Of a stretch of DNA of 64,000 nucleotides, positions 41,422 to 49,146 are shown one piece after another (positions within the stretch are counted from its first letter, which is position 1; each line of letters begins with the position of its first letter). The notes below the pieces were generated by a model. The model had not been told where the DNA came from, did not search any database, and saw only the letters and a list, made by a program, of their open reading frames with translations. Origin of the DNA: Candidatus Margulisiibacteriota bacterium (GTDB lineage Bacteria; Margulisbacteria; WOR-1; O2-12-FULL-45-9; XYB2-FULL-48-7); the NCBI GenBank assembly GCA_041661965.1, contig JBAZTH010000003.1, positions 205,162 to 269,161 of the forward strand, given 5' to 3'. Both the position numbers and the translations under genes were made by a program.

Positions 41422-44352
41422 ATGACCACCGACATCCTAGCTGGCCTTAACCCAGAGCAAACTGCTGCCGTGACTCACGTTAAAGGGCCGCTCCTGATCG
41501 TGGCCGGAGCGGGGACCGGGAAGACGACGGTCATTACCCGGCGGATCGCCTGGCTGATCGCCGAGAAGCTGGCCAAACCGGGGGAGATCCTGGCGCTGAC
41601 TTTTACCGACAAAGCGGCCAGCGAGATGGAAACCCGGGTTGACATGTTGGTTCCTTATGGCTACATTGATATTTCCATTTCGACCTTTCACGCTTTTGGC
41701 GACCGGATCCTGCGCGACCACGCCATCGATCTTGGTTTGCGGCCCGATTATCGGGTTTTGTCGCGGCCAGAACAGGTCGTTTTTTTCCGCGAGCATCTCT
41801 TTGATTTTCCGCTGAAGCATTTTCTTTCTCTGGGCGATCCGACCCGACATATTGAGGCGTTGATCGGAGTGATCAGCCGGGCGAAAGACGAAGATATCAC
41901 GCCGGAAGAGTACGTCGCTTGGGCGAAGAAAGTAGTGGGGAGAAAGGCTAAGGGAAAGGCGAAAGGCGAGGAACAGCTCGAGCTGGAAAAACAGCTGGAG
42001 ATCGCTCTTGTTTACCAGAAGTATCAGGAGCTGAAAGCGGCAAAGGGGTTCCTTGATTTCGGCGACCAGGTTTCCCTGGCTCTCAAACTATTTCGTGAGC
42101 ATCCCGATATTCTGAAAAAGCTTCGGGATCGCTATAAATTCATCTTAGTCGACGAATTCCAGGATACTAACTTTGCCCAGTTCGAACAGCTCAAATTGCT
42201 GGCCCCCAAAAAAGCGAACCTGACTGTCGTGGCCGACGACGACCAGGCGATCTACCGCTTCCGGGGCGCGGCGATCAACAACGTCCTTGGATTCGAGGAC
42301 CATTACAAGTCGAGCCGGAAGATCGTCCTGACCAGGAACTACCGTTCCACCCAGCTGATCCTCGACACCGCCCGGCGGCTGATCAAGCATAACGACCCGG
42401 AACGGCTCGAAGTTAAAGCGGGGATCGATAAGCGGCTGATTGCCGAAGGGGGCGGGGTTGGCCAGCCGGTCGCGCACTGCCATTTTGACACTTACTCTTC
42501 GGAAGCCGACTGGGTCGCCCGGACGATCAAAGAAAAGTTCGATGCCGGCGACTACAAGTACCGCGACTTTGCCATCCTGGTCCGGGCCAATTCCGACTCC
42601 GAACCTTTCCGCCAGTCGCTCAACATGATGAGCATCCCATTTGTTTTTTCCGGCGGGGGAGGATTGTACGTTTACCAGGAGATCCGACTGGCGGTTTCTT
42701 TTTTACGGGTGATCGGTGATCTAGGTGATTCCCGATCTCTTTACCAGTTGGCGGTTTCCGAGCTTTACCAGCTTGACCCGTTAGATCTTCAGAAGCTCAA
42801 CACTTTTGCCAGCCGCCGCAACTTCACTCTCCACCATGTTTTCACCAATCTGGAAAAAGCGGGGGTCCCCGGTTCCGGTTTCGAGGTCCTGGCCGACATT
42901 AAAGAGAAGAGCCAAAAGATCGTCGCCAAAATCATGAGCGACATTAATTATTACGTTAACTTCGCCAAGGACAAAACGACCGGCGAAGTCCTGTATCACT
43001 TTCTGAAGCGGTCCGGTTACCTGGCGCAACTGGCCAAAGAACAAAGCCTGGAGAACGAGAACCGGATCAAGAACCTGGCCAAGTTTTTCGATAAGGTCCG
43101 GGCCTTTAAGGAAGTGGCCGAAGTTGACCGGGTCAGCGAGTTCGTGCAGTACCTCAATATTCTTAAAGAAGCGGGTGACGATCCGGAATCGTCCCAACCG
43201 GATGTCGATGCCGACGCCGTCAGCATTATTACCGTCCATAAATCAAAAGGGCTGGAATTTCCGGTAGTTTTTATGGTTTCGCTGGTCGCTGAGAAATTTC
43301 CGGCCCGCAACCGCCGCCAGCCGCTGGAGCTGGCCGATGGCCTGCTCAAGGAAAAACTGCCGTCGGCCGATCTCCACGTCATGGAAGAGCGGCGGCTTTT
43401 TTACGTCGCGATGACCCGGGCGAAAAAGGAGCTCTATCTTTCCTCGGCCGTTGATTACGGGGGGAAACGGGAGCGCAAAGTTTCTCAATTCGTGCTGGAG
43501 GCGCTCGACTTGCCGAAAGCCGATCTTTCGGTCATCAAGCGGCCCGCCTTGTCGCAATTAGAACTGTTTGCCCCTCATGACGAGATCCCGGTCCCGGAGC
43601 GGGCGATCGCGCCGGACGAACTGGTCCAGCTTTCCCCCTATAAGATCGACGACTATCTGACCTGTCCGCTGAAGTACAAGTTTGTTCATATCCTGCGGGT
43701 CCCGCTGTTGCCGAACCATCAGATCATCTACGGTTCCGCTCTCCATAAAGCGGTCCAGGCTTATCTGACCGCTAAGAAGAACGTCCAGCAGTTCGGGGAA
43801 AAAGAACTGCTTGATGTTTTTACCCACAACTGGTCATCCGAAGGCTTCATTTCGCGGGAACACGAAGAACAGCGTTTTGCCGCCGGACAGGCGGCCCTCC
43901 GTTCTTTTCTTAAAGCGGATAAAAAAAGAGGGCGGGAGCCGCTCTTTATCGAAGAGGAATTCGCCATCAATCAGGATAATATCCAGGTGCGCGGGCGTTT
44001 CGACTTGATCGAAAAAGTCGGGGAGAAGACCCATATCGTTGACTTTAAATCGTCCGACGTCAGGACCCAGGAAAAAGCCGATAAGAAGGTCAAAGACAGT
44101 TTACAACTTCTCCTTTACGCCCTCGCCTGGCAAAAGATGTTCGGCCAGCTGCCGGAGTTCGTCGAGCTTCATTTTCTGGAGAGCGGGATCATCGGCTCAC
44201 TCCAGCCGGAAGCCAAGAACCTGGACGGCGCCTGGAAAAAAGTGGTCAAAGTGGCCGATGGTATCCGGGCGGCTTATTTCCCGCCGCAACCGAATTCGAT
44301 CGTCTGCAATTATTGCCCGTTCAATGAACTCTGCCCGTCATCGGCGGTTTAA
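41422..44352 (+). CDS. UvrD-like helicase fused to an iron-sulfur PD-(D/E)XK nuclease
   Basis: 976 residues. Residues 1-700 are a superfamily-1A helicase: Walker A VAGAGTGKTTVI, TFTDKAASEM (Ia), VDEFQDTNFAQ (II), VADDDQAIYRFRGA (III), RNYRSTQLI (IV), ITVHKSKGLEFPVVF (V), LFYVAMTRAKKELYL (VI). Residues 725-976 are a RecB/AddB/Cas4-like nuclease with D861, D874 and K876 (GRFDL...VDFKSS). Cys748 (LTCPLKYK) and Cys962/965/971 (CNYCPFNELC) form a Cas4/AddB-type 4Fe-4S site. It may do end resection as a single-chain AddAB substitute, since no addB is adjacent. The 3' end overlaps the next, convergent gene by 4 nt. Confidence 0.9.
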   Translation: MTTDILAGLNPEQTAAVTHVKGPLLIVAGAGTGKTTVITRRIAWLIAEKLAKPGEILALTFTDKAASEMETRVDMLVPYGYIDISISTFHAFGDRILRDHAIDLGLRPDYRVLSRPEQVVFFREHLFDFPLKHFLSLGDPTRHIEALIGVISRAKDEDITPEEYVAWAKKVVGRKAKGKAKGEEQLELEKQLEIALVYQKYQELKAAKGFLDFGDQVSLALKLFREHPDILKKLRDRYKFILVDEFQDTNFAQFEQLKLLAPKKANLTVVADDDQAIYRFRGAAINNVLGFEDHYKSSRKIVLTRNYRSTQLILDTARRLIKHNDPERLEVKAGIDKRLIAEGGGVGQPVAHCHFDTYSSEADWVARTIKEKFDAGDYKYRDFAILVRANSDSEPFRQSLNMMSIPFVFSGGGGLYVYQEIRLAVSFLRVIGDLGDSRSLYQLAVSELYQLDPLDLQKLNTFASRRNFTLHHVFTNLEKAGVPGSGFEVLADIKEKSQKIVAKIMSDINYYVNFAKDKTTGEVLYHFLKRSGYLAQLAKEQSLENENRIKNLAKFFDKVRAFKEVAEVDRVSEFVQYLNILKEAGDDPESSQPDVDADAVSIITVHKSKGLEFPVVFMVSLVAEKFPARNRRQPLELADGLLKEKLPSADLHVMEERRLFYVAMTRAKKELYLSSAVDYGGKRERKVSQFVLEALDLPKADLSVIKRPALSQLELFAPHDEIPVPERAIAPDELVQLSPYKIDDYLTCPLKYKFVHILRVPLLPNHQIIYGSALHKAVQAYLTAKKNVQQFGEKELLDVFTHNWSSEGFISREHEEQRFAAGQAALRSFLKADKKRGREPLFIEEEFAINQDNIQVRGRFDLIEKVGEKTHIVDFKSSDVRTQEKADKKVKDSLQLLLYALAWQKMFGQLPEFVELHFLESGIIGSLQPEAKNLDGAWKKVVKVADGIRAAYFPPQPNSIVCNYCPFNELCPSSAV

Positions 44353-44933
44353 GGGAGCTGTAGGTTTAATAGATATTGCAGGGCGAAGGCATCTTTTTCC
44401 GCTTGAGTAAGAAACCGGCTGACCGCTTTTTCGTTGATTATTAATTGCCCGAGCAGCCAGCCAATTGTTCGGCTTAGCTCGTCCGCCGAACTGACCTTGC
44501 CGCCCTCCCCGATCAAGCTGACAAACATCGTCTTTTCCATCGGCAGAGGGAAATTGGCGGCCGCCAAAGCGTTGATCGTTTCCGGTGAGCTGATGAACCC
44601 GGTGATTATTTCACCTTCGCTCAAGACCCCGGGCAAAAAGATCGTCGTTTCGCAGATGGTTAGTAATTGCCTGACCCCAGCCGGTTTGAAAGCGGCGGTT
44701 AGCTCCGCCGGGAGCTGGCGGCCTTCAACGGCTACTCCGGCCGGGTCGGGCTGGCCGGCGTGGAGATAGATATCGTCCATGGTTAAAGCGGAAAGCGGAC
44801 TGAAGTGACCAGCCTTTTCCAGTTTCCGCAAGGGAAGCTGTTCGAATTGGTGCAATTCGAATTTGCCGAGTCTGCCCGGTAAATTACCAATATGTCTGAC
44901 GCTGTAGTGCGGCGGCGCGGCGACGATTCTCAT
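44349..44933 (-). CDS. Hypothetical protein
   Basis: 194 residues, soluble, no recognised family. It starts MRIVAAPPHYSVRHIGNLPG and has alternating beta and helical stretches (LLTICETTIFLPGVLSEGE, TMFVSLIGEGGKVSS, QLIINEKAVSRFLTQAEKDA). No signal peptide, cysteine cluster or nucleotide motif is visible. It is convergent with the helicase gene (4-nt overlap) and lies 46 nt after the kinase gene on the same strand, so it may be co-transcribed with it. Confidence 0.55.
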   Translation of the reverse strand: MRIVAAPPHYSVRHIGNLPGRLGKFELHQFEQLPLRKLEKAGHFSPLSALTMDDIYLHAGQPDPAGVAVEGRQLPAELTAAFKPAGVRQLLTICETTIFLPGVLSEGEIITGFISSPETINALAAANFPLPMEKTMFVSLIGEGGKVSSADELSRTIGWLLGQLIINEKAVSRFLTQAEKDAFALQYLLNLQLP

Positions 44934-44979
44934 GAGGATTCATCCGGAAAATATACCTGGAATTTCACTGGATTTACAA

Positions 44980-45924
44980 TTAGTTGGAGAGAGGGGGCGT
45001 TTGTCTTAAGGCGGAGAGCTCGTTAAGCACCGTTTCTAAATTAGGCGAGCGGTTTTGCTTATTTGGATGGGTCATCCGGATAATTAAATCCGCTAATTGA
45101 TCGGGAAGATGGGCCGGAAATGACTTGGTCCTGACTTTCCAGTTTCTTTGAAGGATGGCTTTATTTTCAGTCAGATCGGTTCCTGATAAAAGATCGTACA
45201 TTGTTACGCCGATGGCGAAGATATCCGCCCTTTCATCGACGGCTTTCTTCTGCAATTGTTCCGGCGGAGAAAAAGCGGGCGAGCCGACCAGGGCCTGGTT
45301 GTTGGTCGCGACCGCTATCCCCAGGTCGATGACGGTCGCTTTTCCGGCCGCTCGGTCGTAAAGTATATTGTTCGGTTTGATATCGCAATGGACAATTCCC
45401 TGGTCCCTAAGATAAATTAGGGCGGAGCAAACTTGTTCCATGATCATTAACGTTTCGTTTATCGTGAGCGGACCCCTGGTTTGCAATTCTGAATCCAGGG
45501 TCTGGCCGGGAATGTACTCGAATATTTGGTAAGGTTTGCCGGAGGGACCATTGACCAACCCTAAGAAACGGGCGACGTTCGGGTGAACGTTCGGGCCATA
45601 GGCCGCCCAATACCCAATCATGCTTTCATGTTGGACCAGGTCTGGTCGGTCTTGATGATAAATTTCTTTGATGACGATCGGCGTATTATTTTTCAGGTCA
45701 GTTCCCTGGTAGATATGGCCTAATCCGCCTTTGCCGATCGGCTCGCCCAGAGTGTAGCGATCGCCGATAATTTTGTCGCTGATCGCGAGGCTTGGCGGGC
45801 CGGGGGGCAGGATCGCTTGCGCTAAGGCCGGGGGGCGTCCTTTTACCTGAATTTTCCCTCCCGGTGAGAACAATCTCCCGATAATGGGGAAATGGCGAAC
45901 TCTTTCTGTAATGCTTATAGCCAT
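44980..45924 (-). CDS. Serine/threonine protein kinase
   Basis: 314 residues. A short N-terminal tail (1-50) precedes a Hanks-type kinase domain: GEPIGKGGLGHIYQGTD (P-loop), IVIKEIYH (Lys), IVHCDIKPNNIL (catalytic Asp and Asn; HRD is HCD) and VIDLGIAV (DFG is DLG). Both changes are tolerated in active bacterial kinases. SPAFSPPEQL is the activation-segment end. No membrane helix or PASTA domain, so it is cytosolic. Partner phosphatase and substrate are not evident nearby. Confidence 0.88.
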   Translation of the reverse strand: MAISITERVRHFPIIGRLFSPGGKIQVKGRPPALAQAILPPGPPSLAISDKIIGDRYTLGEPIGKGGLGHIYQGTDLKNNTPIVIKEIYHQDRPDLVQHESMIGYWAAYGPNVHPNVARFLGLVNGPSGKPYQIFEYIPGQTLDSELQTRGPLTINETLMIMEQVCSALIYLRDQGIVHCDIKPNNILYDRAAGKATVIDLGIAVATNNQALVGSPAFSPPEQLQKKAVDERADIFAIGVTMYDLLSGTDLTENKAILQRNWKVRTKSFPAHLPDQLADLIIRMTHPNKQNRSPNLETVLNELSALRQTPPLSN

Positions 45925-45963
45925 TACCTATATATCGGAATTGGCGGGGGAAAACTTGAGGGT

Positions 45964-47034
45964 TTAGGTCAATTGGAGCGGCTTAGGTTCTTGCTTATCT
46001 TCCAGCGCGTCGAGCTTGTCGTTGAACTTAAAGATCCGTTTTTCGGTGTCGTCGTATTTGGTCGCCAGGTCTTTCAGATGTTTTCCCATGGTAGTGAAAT
46101 CGTTCATCACTCGTTCAAAGTCGCCTTGCAGGCGGGAGATGTTCTTTAAGATCTCTTTGGCCTGCTCTTCGATCTTCATGCCGCGCAGGCCGAGCAGGAT
46201 CGTTTGCAGATAGCCGTAGAATGAGTTGGGGGAGACCGGTATCACTTTGTTCTCGATGGCGTAGCGGAAGATGCTTTTGTCGTCTTCCAAGTCCTCGTCC
46301 TTGATGATCATCTCGTAGTAAACGTTCTCCGCCATGACGTACATCAGGGCGAAGTCGAAAGTCCCTTCGTCCGGCAAAATATATTTGCGGCGGATATCGT
46401 CAATATGTTTTTTGACGTCCCGCACGAACTGCTTTTTGGCCGCCAGTTTTGAGGCGTCGTCCGGCGATTCGATCACCCGCTTGAAGTTTTCCAGCGGGAA
46501 CTTGGAGTCGACCGGGACCATCCCGTCCTTCAGCACGATGACCGCGTCGACTTTCTCGCCGCTTTTGAACCGGTACTGTTCCTGGTAGCGGGAGGGGGGC
46601 AAGACCTGTTTTAAGAGGTCGCTTAGAAAAAGCTCCCCCATGCCGCCGCGCAATTTCGGCGCGCGCAAAATTTCCTGCAGGGAGGCGATGTCTTTGCCGA
46701 TCTCCTGGACCCGCTTGGTCGTTTCGTGGACCTCGCCGAGCTTGCGGCTGACGTCGCTGATGACCTTGGCCGCGTTGTCGAGCCGGTTGTTGACGTTCTT
46801 ATCGACGTTTTGCAGGGTTTGGGTAAAATCGGTGTTCACTTTCTGCAGGATCGTCTGGTTGTCGGCGTACAAGCGGGTGATCGAGCCGCGGATCTCTTCC
46901 ATTTGCTTCTGCATCATTTCCAGACCCTTGTCGTTTGCCGGTTCTTTCGGCTGATTCAGCAGCTTATAGGCGATCAGGCCGAGGAGCGCCAATATAATAA
47001 TTGATAAAGCGAGCGCGATTACTTCCATGGTCAT
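45964..47034 (-). CDS. rmuC: DNA recombination protein RmuC
   Basis: 356 residues. An N-terminal membrane helix (VIALALSIIILALLGLIAYKLL) is followed by a coiled coil (about 30-120) and the RmuC nuclease-like domain (GGMGELFLSDLLKQVLP, VDSKFPLENFKRV, YVMAENVYYEMI). RmuC limits inversions at short inverted repeats. Two in-frame ATGs occur at the start; TAAAAT ends 7 nt before the second (MEVIALAL), which may be the true, leaderless start. Confidence 0.92.
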   Translation of the reverse strand: MTMEVIALALSIIILALLGLIAYKLLNQPKEPANDKGLEMMQKQMEEIRGSITRLYADNQTILQKVNTDFTQTLQNVDKNVNNRLDNAAKVISDVSRKLGEVHETTKRVQEIGKDIASLQEILRAPKLRGGMGELFLSDLLKQVLPPSRYQEQYRFKSGEKVDAVIVLKDGMVPVDSKFPLENFKRVIESPDDASKLAAKKQFVRDVKKHIDDIRRKYILPDEGTFDFALMYVMAENVYYEMIIKDEDLEDDKSIFRYAIENKVIPVSPNSFYGYLQTILLGLRGMKIEEQAKEILKNISRLQGDFERVMNDFTTMGKHLKDLATKYDDTEKRIFKFNDKLDALEDKQEPKPLQLT

Positions 47035-47051
47035 GATTTTAACAGATTTGC

Positions 47052-47079
47052 TTGACTTATTCCACGGATTTGATACCCT
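47052..47079 (+). promoter_or_regulatory. Promoter of the 47092 gene
   Basis: TTGACT (47052-47057), 16-nt spacer, TACCCT (47074-47079). Transcription would start near 47086, about 6 nt before the ATG at 47092, again without a Shine-Dalgarno. Confidence 0.5.
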
Positions 47080-47091
47080 TTAAACTTGATA

Positions 47092-48132
47092 ATGAAAAGA
47101 GCTTTTTTGATCGCCTTGTTGCTTCTTGCCTCCCTGCAATTCGCTTTTGGGTATACCCAAGAGGAACTTGGTAGTTTTCAAGCCCGTTTAACTTCGATCC
47201 AGACCGAGATCAACACCCTTAACAGCAAACTGGCCGGGACTGCCGATGAAAAAAGCCGCCAGGAGCTGATCGATAAGATCCAATTTTACCAACTTCTGGC
47301 CGACGATCTCGACCGGAAGATCAAAGGGGGGAGCTCGGCGACCTCGGCCTCCGGGGCCGGTTCGGAAAAGGCCGCTAAAGCGGCGGCTGATCCGGCAAAA
47401 ATCAAAAAAGATAAACAGCGGCTGGCCGCGCTGCAAACCGAGATCGCTAAATTGAACAAACGCCACTCCAGGGCGAAAAGCGCGGCCGAAAAGAAAAAAT
47501 TGGCCGATCGGATCTTGATTTATAAAAGTGAAGTCGCGGCGATCAAAAATCGTTTATACCCGAAGCCGAAGCGCAAGCCGGCCTTAGCTTCGCCGCCGAC
47601 CTTTGAAGCCGCGGCGGCAAAGCGAAGCACTCTTCTAACTTTGGAAGCGGAAGATTTTTTGTATTATCCTCCAGAGACCAAAGAGCTGAAGCCGAGCGCT
47701 TTTAAACGCTCGGTCGGCGTGAACGGCGGTTTTTTCGGCGGCGCGACTGCTTTTCTTGGCGAGGCCAGGGTTCCTTTGAGAATGGTTTTTGGTCCGGCGC
47801 TTACATCGTTAAGGATCTCGGCCGGACTGGCTCAAAGCCGCGATACCGGGACCCGTTATTATCCGGCCAACTTGGACCTGTTGTTTAATTTCCCGCCCGG
47901 CTGGTTTACCGGAACGGACAATTACATCGGTTTCGGCTTGAACTACGTGGTCTCAACGACGATGGGTAAACCGGGGACCGTGGGGGGGGAGCTTTTTTAC
48001 GGCGTGGAAAGCGAGGGGTTTGGCGGCACGGTTTTCGGCGAAGTCGGTTACGCGATTTTGCGGACCGGTTTCTCCCCCAGCCATAAAGGGGGAACGGTTT
48101 TGGTCGGTTTGCGGAAAACCCTTGGCCAGTAA
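47092..48132 (+). CDS. Secreted coiled-coil plus beta-barrel protein, paralog 2
   Basis: 346 residues from the ATG at 47092, with signal peptide MKRAFLIALLLLASLQFAFG. Two charged coiled-coil segments follow (about 25-65, LTSIQTEINTLNSKLAG; about 105-150, QRLAALQTEIAKLNKRHSRA), then a Lys/Pro linker and a glycine-rich beta domain (residues 190-346) with YIGFGLNYVVSTTMG, GGELFYGVE and EVGYAILRTG. It shares this layout with the proteins at 18808 and 48204. I infer an outer-membrane barrel whose long periplasmic coil could reach the peptidoglycan. Confidence 0.65.
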   Translation: MKRAFLIALLLLASLQFAFGYTQEELGSFQARLTSIQTEINTLNSKLAGTADEKSRQELIDKIQFYQLLADDLDRKIKGGSSATSASGAGSEKAAKAAADPAKIKKDKQRLAALQTEIAKLNKRHSRAKSAAEKKKLADRILIYKSEVAAIKNRLYPKPKRKPALASPPTFEAAAAKRSTLLTLEAEDFLYYPPETKELKPSAFKRSVGVNGGFFGGATAFLGEARVPLRMVFGPALTSLRISAGLAQSRDTGTRYYPANLDLLFNFPPGWFTGTDNYIGFGLNYVVSTTMGKPGTVGGELFYGVESEGFGGTVFGEVGYAILRTGFSPSHKGGTVLVGLRKTLGQ

Positions 48133-48147
48133 GGGGAATATTGGGTA

Positions 48148-48175
48148 TTGACAAAAAGCGGGGGACTGCTAAAAT
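48148..48175 (+). promoter_or_regulatory. Strong promoter of the 48204 gene
   Basis: TTGACA (48148-48153), 16-nt spacer, TAAAAT (48170-48175), followed by a full Shine-Dalgarno AAGGAGGTG (48187-48195) 8 nt before the ATG. The combination suggests high expression. Confidence 0.75.
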
Positions 48176-48203
48176 TTACAAGAAATAAGGAGGTGAAAAA
48201 ATA

Positions 48204-49022
48204 ATGAAGAAATTTGTTGTTTATCTTTTTGTCGTGGCGTTCGTCGCTTCCGTGGCCACAGTTGCTTATGGCCGCACTCTTGAAGAAGAGAAAACCGCGG
48301 TTCGTTCCTACCTGAAAGTAGTTGATGCCAAAATCATCAAATACCGGAAGGCTGGAAACAAAGCCAAAATGACCCAGCTGCAAGCCGAGAAAAAAGGCAC
48401 GCTGGCTCGTTGGGAAAAACTGAAGGCTTCGATGGAAGCGGCTCCTACAACGCTGCCGCCACCACCACCGCCGCCACCACCAGCGCCGATCAGCGTCAAA
48501 CCTGCTCCGGCACCGATGGCTGGATTGTTCGGTTGGGGGATTAAATCCGACGTTACCGGCATCTATATGATGACTGGGAAAGGCAAGATCAGCGGAGGTT
48601 TAGCGCTCAGAGGGGATATCGTCCTGGACGATCCTATGGCGCTCGGCTCCATGATCGGGTTATCAGCTAACGCTGTTAACTACAAACTCGGGTTAGGTGG
48701 TCTGTACGGGGTTGACGTTAACGGAAACAGGATCAAAGCGATCCCGGTTTTCGCCGATGTTGTTCTTAACCTGCCGGCAGACGCGATGGGTGGTATTCCT
48801 TCCTATATCGGTGGAGGTCTGAACTACACCGTTTATGGGTCAGGTCAGACCAGCGGGTCCTATGGTGCGCAAGTCTATTATGGACTTATGTTCGACCTCG
48901 GACTTGGTCTGGGCAAAACTGGATTTGAAATCGGTTGGGGTGCGATCAGAGCTAACGGTGCTACACCGAAGCTGTCGTCCAAAGGTTTCACTTTCTCGGT
49001 TAGCCAGCCGTTTGTATTATAA
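48204..49022 (+). CDS. Secreted coiled-coil plus beta-barrel protein, paralog 3 (abundant)
   Basis: 272 residues. Signal peptide MKKFVVYLFVVAFVASVATVAYG, short charged helix (about 28-70, KTAVRSYLKVVDAKIIKYRK), a proline run of nine residues, then a beta domain with YIGGGLNYTVYGSGQ, GAQVYYGLMF and EIGWGAIRANG, ending SVSQPFVL. It has near-consensus promoter and ribosome site and its own terminator, so it is probably a major envelope protein. It lies 71 nt after paralog 2, presumably from a tandem duplication. Confidence 0.68.
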   Translation: MKKFVVYLFVVAFVASVATVAYGRTLEEEKTAVRSYLKVVDAKIIKYRKAGNKAKMTQLQAEKKGTLARWEKLKASMEAAPTTLPPPPPPPPPAPISVKPAPAPMAGLFGWGIKSDVTGIYMMTGKGKISGGLALRGDIVLDDPMALGSMIGLSANAVNYKLGLGGLYGVDVNGNRIKAIPVFADVVLNLPADAMGGIPSYIGGGLNYTVYGSGQTSGSYGAQVYYGLMFDLGLGLGKTGFEIGWGAIRANGATPKLSSKGFTFSVSQPFVL

Positions 49023-49066
49023 AGAGCGGGGCCCCTATTACTTTTAAAGAGAACTTGGATACTTTA

Positions 49067-49093
49067 AGAGGAGGGGGGCCTCCTCTTTTTTTT
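49067..49093 (+). terminator. Intrinsic terminator of the 48204 gene
   Basis: AGAGGAGG-GGGG-CCTCCTCT, an 8-bp perfect stem, followed by a run of eight T. It lies 45 nt after the stop. Confidence 0.85.
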
Positions 49094-49146
49094 CTCCTCT
49101 CAAATTCAACTGAAATTTTTTAATTCCGGCGGCGATAACATGAGGT

